In this document: one piece after another, positions 6,276 to 7,468 of the stretch | Layout: each line of letters starts with the position of its first letter | Numbering within the stretch: the first letter of the stretch is position 1 | Assembly (NCBI GenBank): GCA_032250895.1 | Contig: JAVVEZ010000124.1 | Location: forward strand, 1-7,468 | Length of the DNA stretch: 7,468 nt | Direction: 5' to 3' | Source of the DNA: JAVVEZ01 sp032250895 | Lineage (GTDB): Bacteria > Pseudomonadota > Gammaproteobacteria > Pseudomonadales > Pseudohongiellaceae | Position numbers and translations under genes: made by a program | The notes under the pieces: model-generated | The model's input: only the letters and a program-made list of their open reading frames with translations | Told to the model about the DNA's origin: nothing | Databases searched by the model: none

Positions 6276-6288
6276 GTTGGCAACCAAC
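6276..6288 (+). repeat. Short inverted repeat in the gap between the two exported protein genes
   Basis: GTTGG-CAA-CCAAC forms a 5-base stem with a 3-base loop in the 77-base gap 6232-6308. No T-run follows, so it is a poor intrinsic terminator, and the two genes may be co-transcribed. Its TTGGC core resembles the half-site of the inverted repeat at 4752-4766, but the second arm differs. Confidence 0.3.
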
Positions 6289-6308
6289 ATTCCCGGAATA
6301 GGTGTGTC

Positions 6309-7468
6309 ATGGAAAAATACACGAAATGTTCAACCACGTTCGCCGTGTTGTTGCTGACCTCCTCCCCATGGGCTCACGGTGCGAGCCTGATCTGGAGTGA
6401 CGGCAATTGGGGTGAAAGTGAATGGAACAGCGGTTTGATGCCGCCCTCCGCAGATGAAATCGACGACATCATTGACGACATCATCATCCCCATCGGTGAA
6501 GGTGAAAGCATCTCAGACGAGGCCATCGAACAGATCGGGAAGGCAGTGGAAGCCACCAGCGGGTTAACGCAGAACCTGGTGGAGAACATTGATGAAACGA
6601 ATGAAGATGATGTGATCAACGCCCTGAGCTCCATCGGTAACGTGGTTGGCGTCAGCGGCGGCGCCTCCGGTAATATCACCGGTAGCGGTAACGCCGCAGA
6701 GGCGGCAGCCACCGGCACCGGCGGCAGCACCGCGATCGACAATTTCGCCAAGCTGCTGAGCGCACTGGATAACAAGACTAATGCGTCGGAAATACCGGTG
6801 GAACTGTCCGTGGAGCAAAAGCAGGCGGTGCAGGAAGCAGCGATACAGGCGGTGGCCTCGGCGGTGAATATCCTGGTGGCCCTGCCGGAAGAAGGTGTGG
6901 CTCGCAAGGCCGTGTTGGAGGATCTGGGCAGGATCATTTCCAGCTCCGTCAATCTGGGTCTGGCCCTGACCGGGGAACAAGCAGATTCCCTGTTTGAAGC
7001 TACGGATCAGACCACTGACGAAAACGCCGACCTGGATGATCAGTTGGAGACCTCTGTTCCCATCGCACCCAGGAACAAGGCCCTGGTGTCCAAACAAGTG
7101 CTGAATGAAGCCTTGGGCGGCGCCATTGCCGGGGAAGAACTGGATACCTTCCTGCAGGAACTGGCGACCGCCATTAACCCCGCTGATGTCAATATCGGCG
7201 GCGTCAGCGGTGAGGAATCCCTGAGCGAGGGCTTTTCCGAGGCGGTGGGCGATGGCAGCGGTGCGGTGAATTTCGATCCCGGCACAGGGATTATCACATT
7301 CAGTTTTGGCGGAGCCGATGGACAGCCCTCCAGCGGAGCGGTGCAGTTCCTTGCCCTTGGCTCACCGGTCACCAACATCCCGGCCCGGGTGGTCTCCGCC
7401 AACGTGGTGGCTTCCGGTTTCCCTGATGGTGTCCGAGTGCTGGCCGATGGCGCGGTAGTGGTCACTAA
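6309..7468 (+). CDS. Exported low-complexity protein of unknown function (cut by right edge)
   Basis: The reading frame is open for 386 codons from ATG 6309 to the window end. The first residues, MEKYTKCSTTFAVLLLTSSP and then WAHGASLIW, form a Sec signal peptide with probable cleavage near residue 24 or 25. The mature part opens with a Trp/Gly segment (SDGNWGESEWNSG), followed by a very acidic stretch (DEIDDIIDDIIIP, about 49-61). A Gly/Ala/Ser/Thr-rich linker (about 114-142) leads into a long, mostly helical Ala/Leu/Glu-rich region. The last about 70 residues turn beta-like (FDPGTGIITFSFGG, then GFPDGVRVLADGAVVVT). There is one Cys, inside the signal peptide. I do not recognise the family; an extracellular or cell-surface role is likely. 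It follows the beta-helix gene in the same direction. A weak ribosome binding site, TAGGTG, lies at 6299-6304. Long open frames on the opposite strand here are shadows of its codon bias. Confidence 0.8.
   Translation, partial: MEKYTKCSTTFAVLLLTSSPWAHGASLIWSDGNWGESEWNSGLMPPSADEIDDIIDDIIIPIGEGESISDEAIEQIGKAVEATSGLTQNLVENIDETNEDDVINALSSIGNVVGVSGGASGNITGSGNAAEAAATGTGGSTAIDNFAKLLSALDNKTNASEIPVELSVEQKQAVQEAAIQAVASAVNILVALPEEGVARKAVLEDLGRIISSSVNLGLALTGEQADSLFEATDQTTDENADLDDQLETSVPIAPRNKALVSKQVLNEALGGAIAGEELDTFLQELATAINPADVNIGGVSGEESLSEGFSEAVGDGSGAVNFDPGTGIITFSFGGADGQPSSGAVQFLALGSPVTNIPARVVSANVVASGFPDGVRVLADGAVVVT
6459..6482 (+). repeat. 12-base tandem duplication inside the exported protein gene
   Basis: ATCGACGACATC is followed directly by ATTGACGACATC, with one mismatch. 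The two copies encode IDDI-IDDI in the acidic stretch of the protein at 6309. This is a simple in-frame duplication that may vary between strains. Confidence 0.6.

Noticed and set aside
6276..6288. Intrinsic terminator after the beta-helix gene
   Set aside because: The stem is only 5 bases and no T-run follows.
6374..6952. 192-codon minus-strand open frame, with others at 6564-7097 and 7040-7465
   Set aside because: All are opposite a continuous plus-strand gene with a signal peptide. Their Ser/Leu/Pro/Ala-rich low-complexity products are typical mirror images of a Gly/Ala/Glu-rich coding strand.

Overview
The window looks like chromosomal DNA of a Gram-negative bacterium, most likely a gammaproteobacterium. 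This is inferred from moderate GC content, clear AGGAG-type ribosome binding sites, a sigma-54-type enhancer-binding regulator, an IHF-like site, and three exported proteins with Sec-type signal peptides. I cannot name the genus. No tRNA, rRNA, CRISPR array, transposase or phage gene was seen.

Layout: positions 1-98 (minus) hold only the start of an exported protein that runs off the left edge. Positions 192-4633 (minus) form a compact three-gene unit, transcribed right to left. It encodes a GAF/AAA+/Fis-type regulator (3044-4633), a small uncharacterised 115-residue protein (2659-3006), and a large membrane-anchored Ser/Thr protein kinase (192-2648). The gaps inside the unit are 37 and 10 bases, so co-transcription is likely. 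Positions 4634-4938 are a 305-base divergent control region. On its right, transcribed left to right, are a secreted beta-helix-like protein with an N-terminal coiled coil (4939-6231) and, 77 bases later, a second exported protein cut by the right edge (6309-7468).

The divergent region is the most informative non-coding stretch. It holds a -24/-12-like element (TGGCAC-N5-TTGTT, 4845-4860) facing the secreted protein gene. A perfect inverted repeat, TTGGC-N5-GCCAA (4752-4766), lies about 112 bases upstream of the predicted transcription start, the usual distance for an enhancer. An IHF-like site (4793-4805) lies between them. The inverted repeat also overlaps the -35 box of a possible sigma-70 promoter for the kinase operon.

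Working model (inference): the membrane kinase senses a signal through its 10-helix membrane part and GAF domain and, directly or through the 115-residue protein, controls the regulator. The regulator in turn controls the divergent genes for exported, probably surface or envelope, proteins. Two features complicate the model. The regulator's sigma-54 contact loop reads GAFNDA instead of GAFTGA, and the -12 element reads TTGT instead of TTGC.
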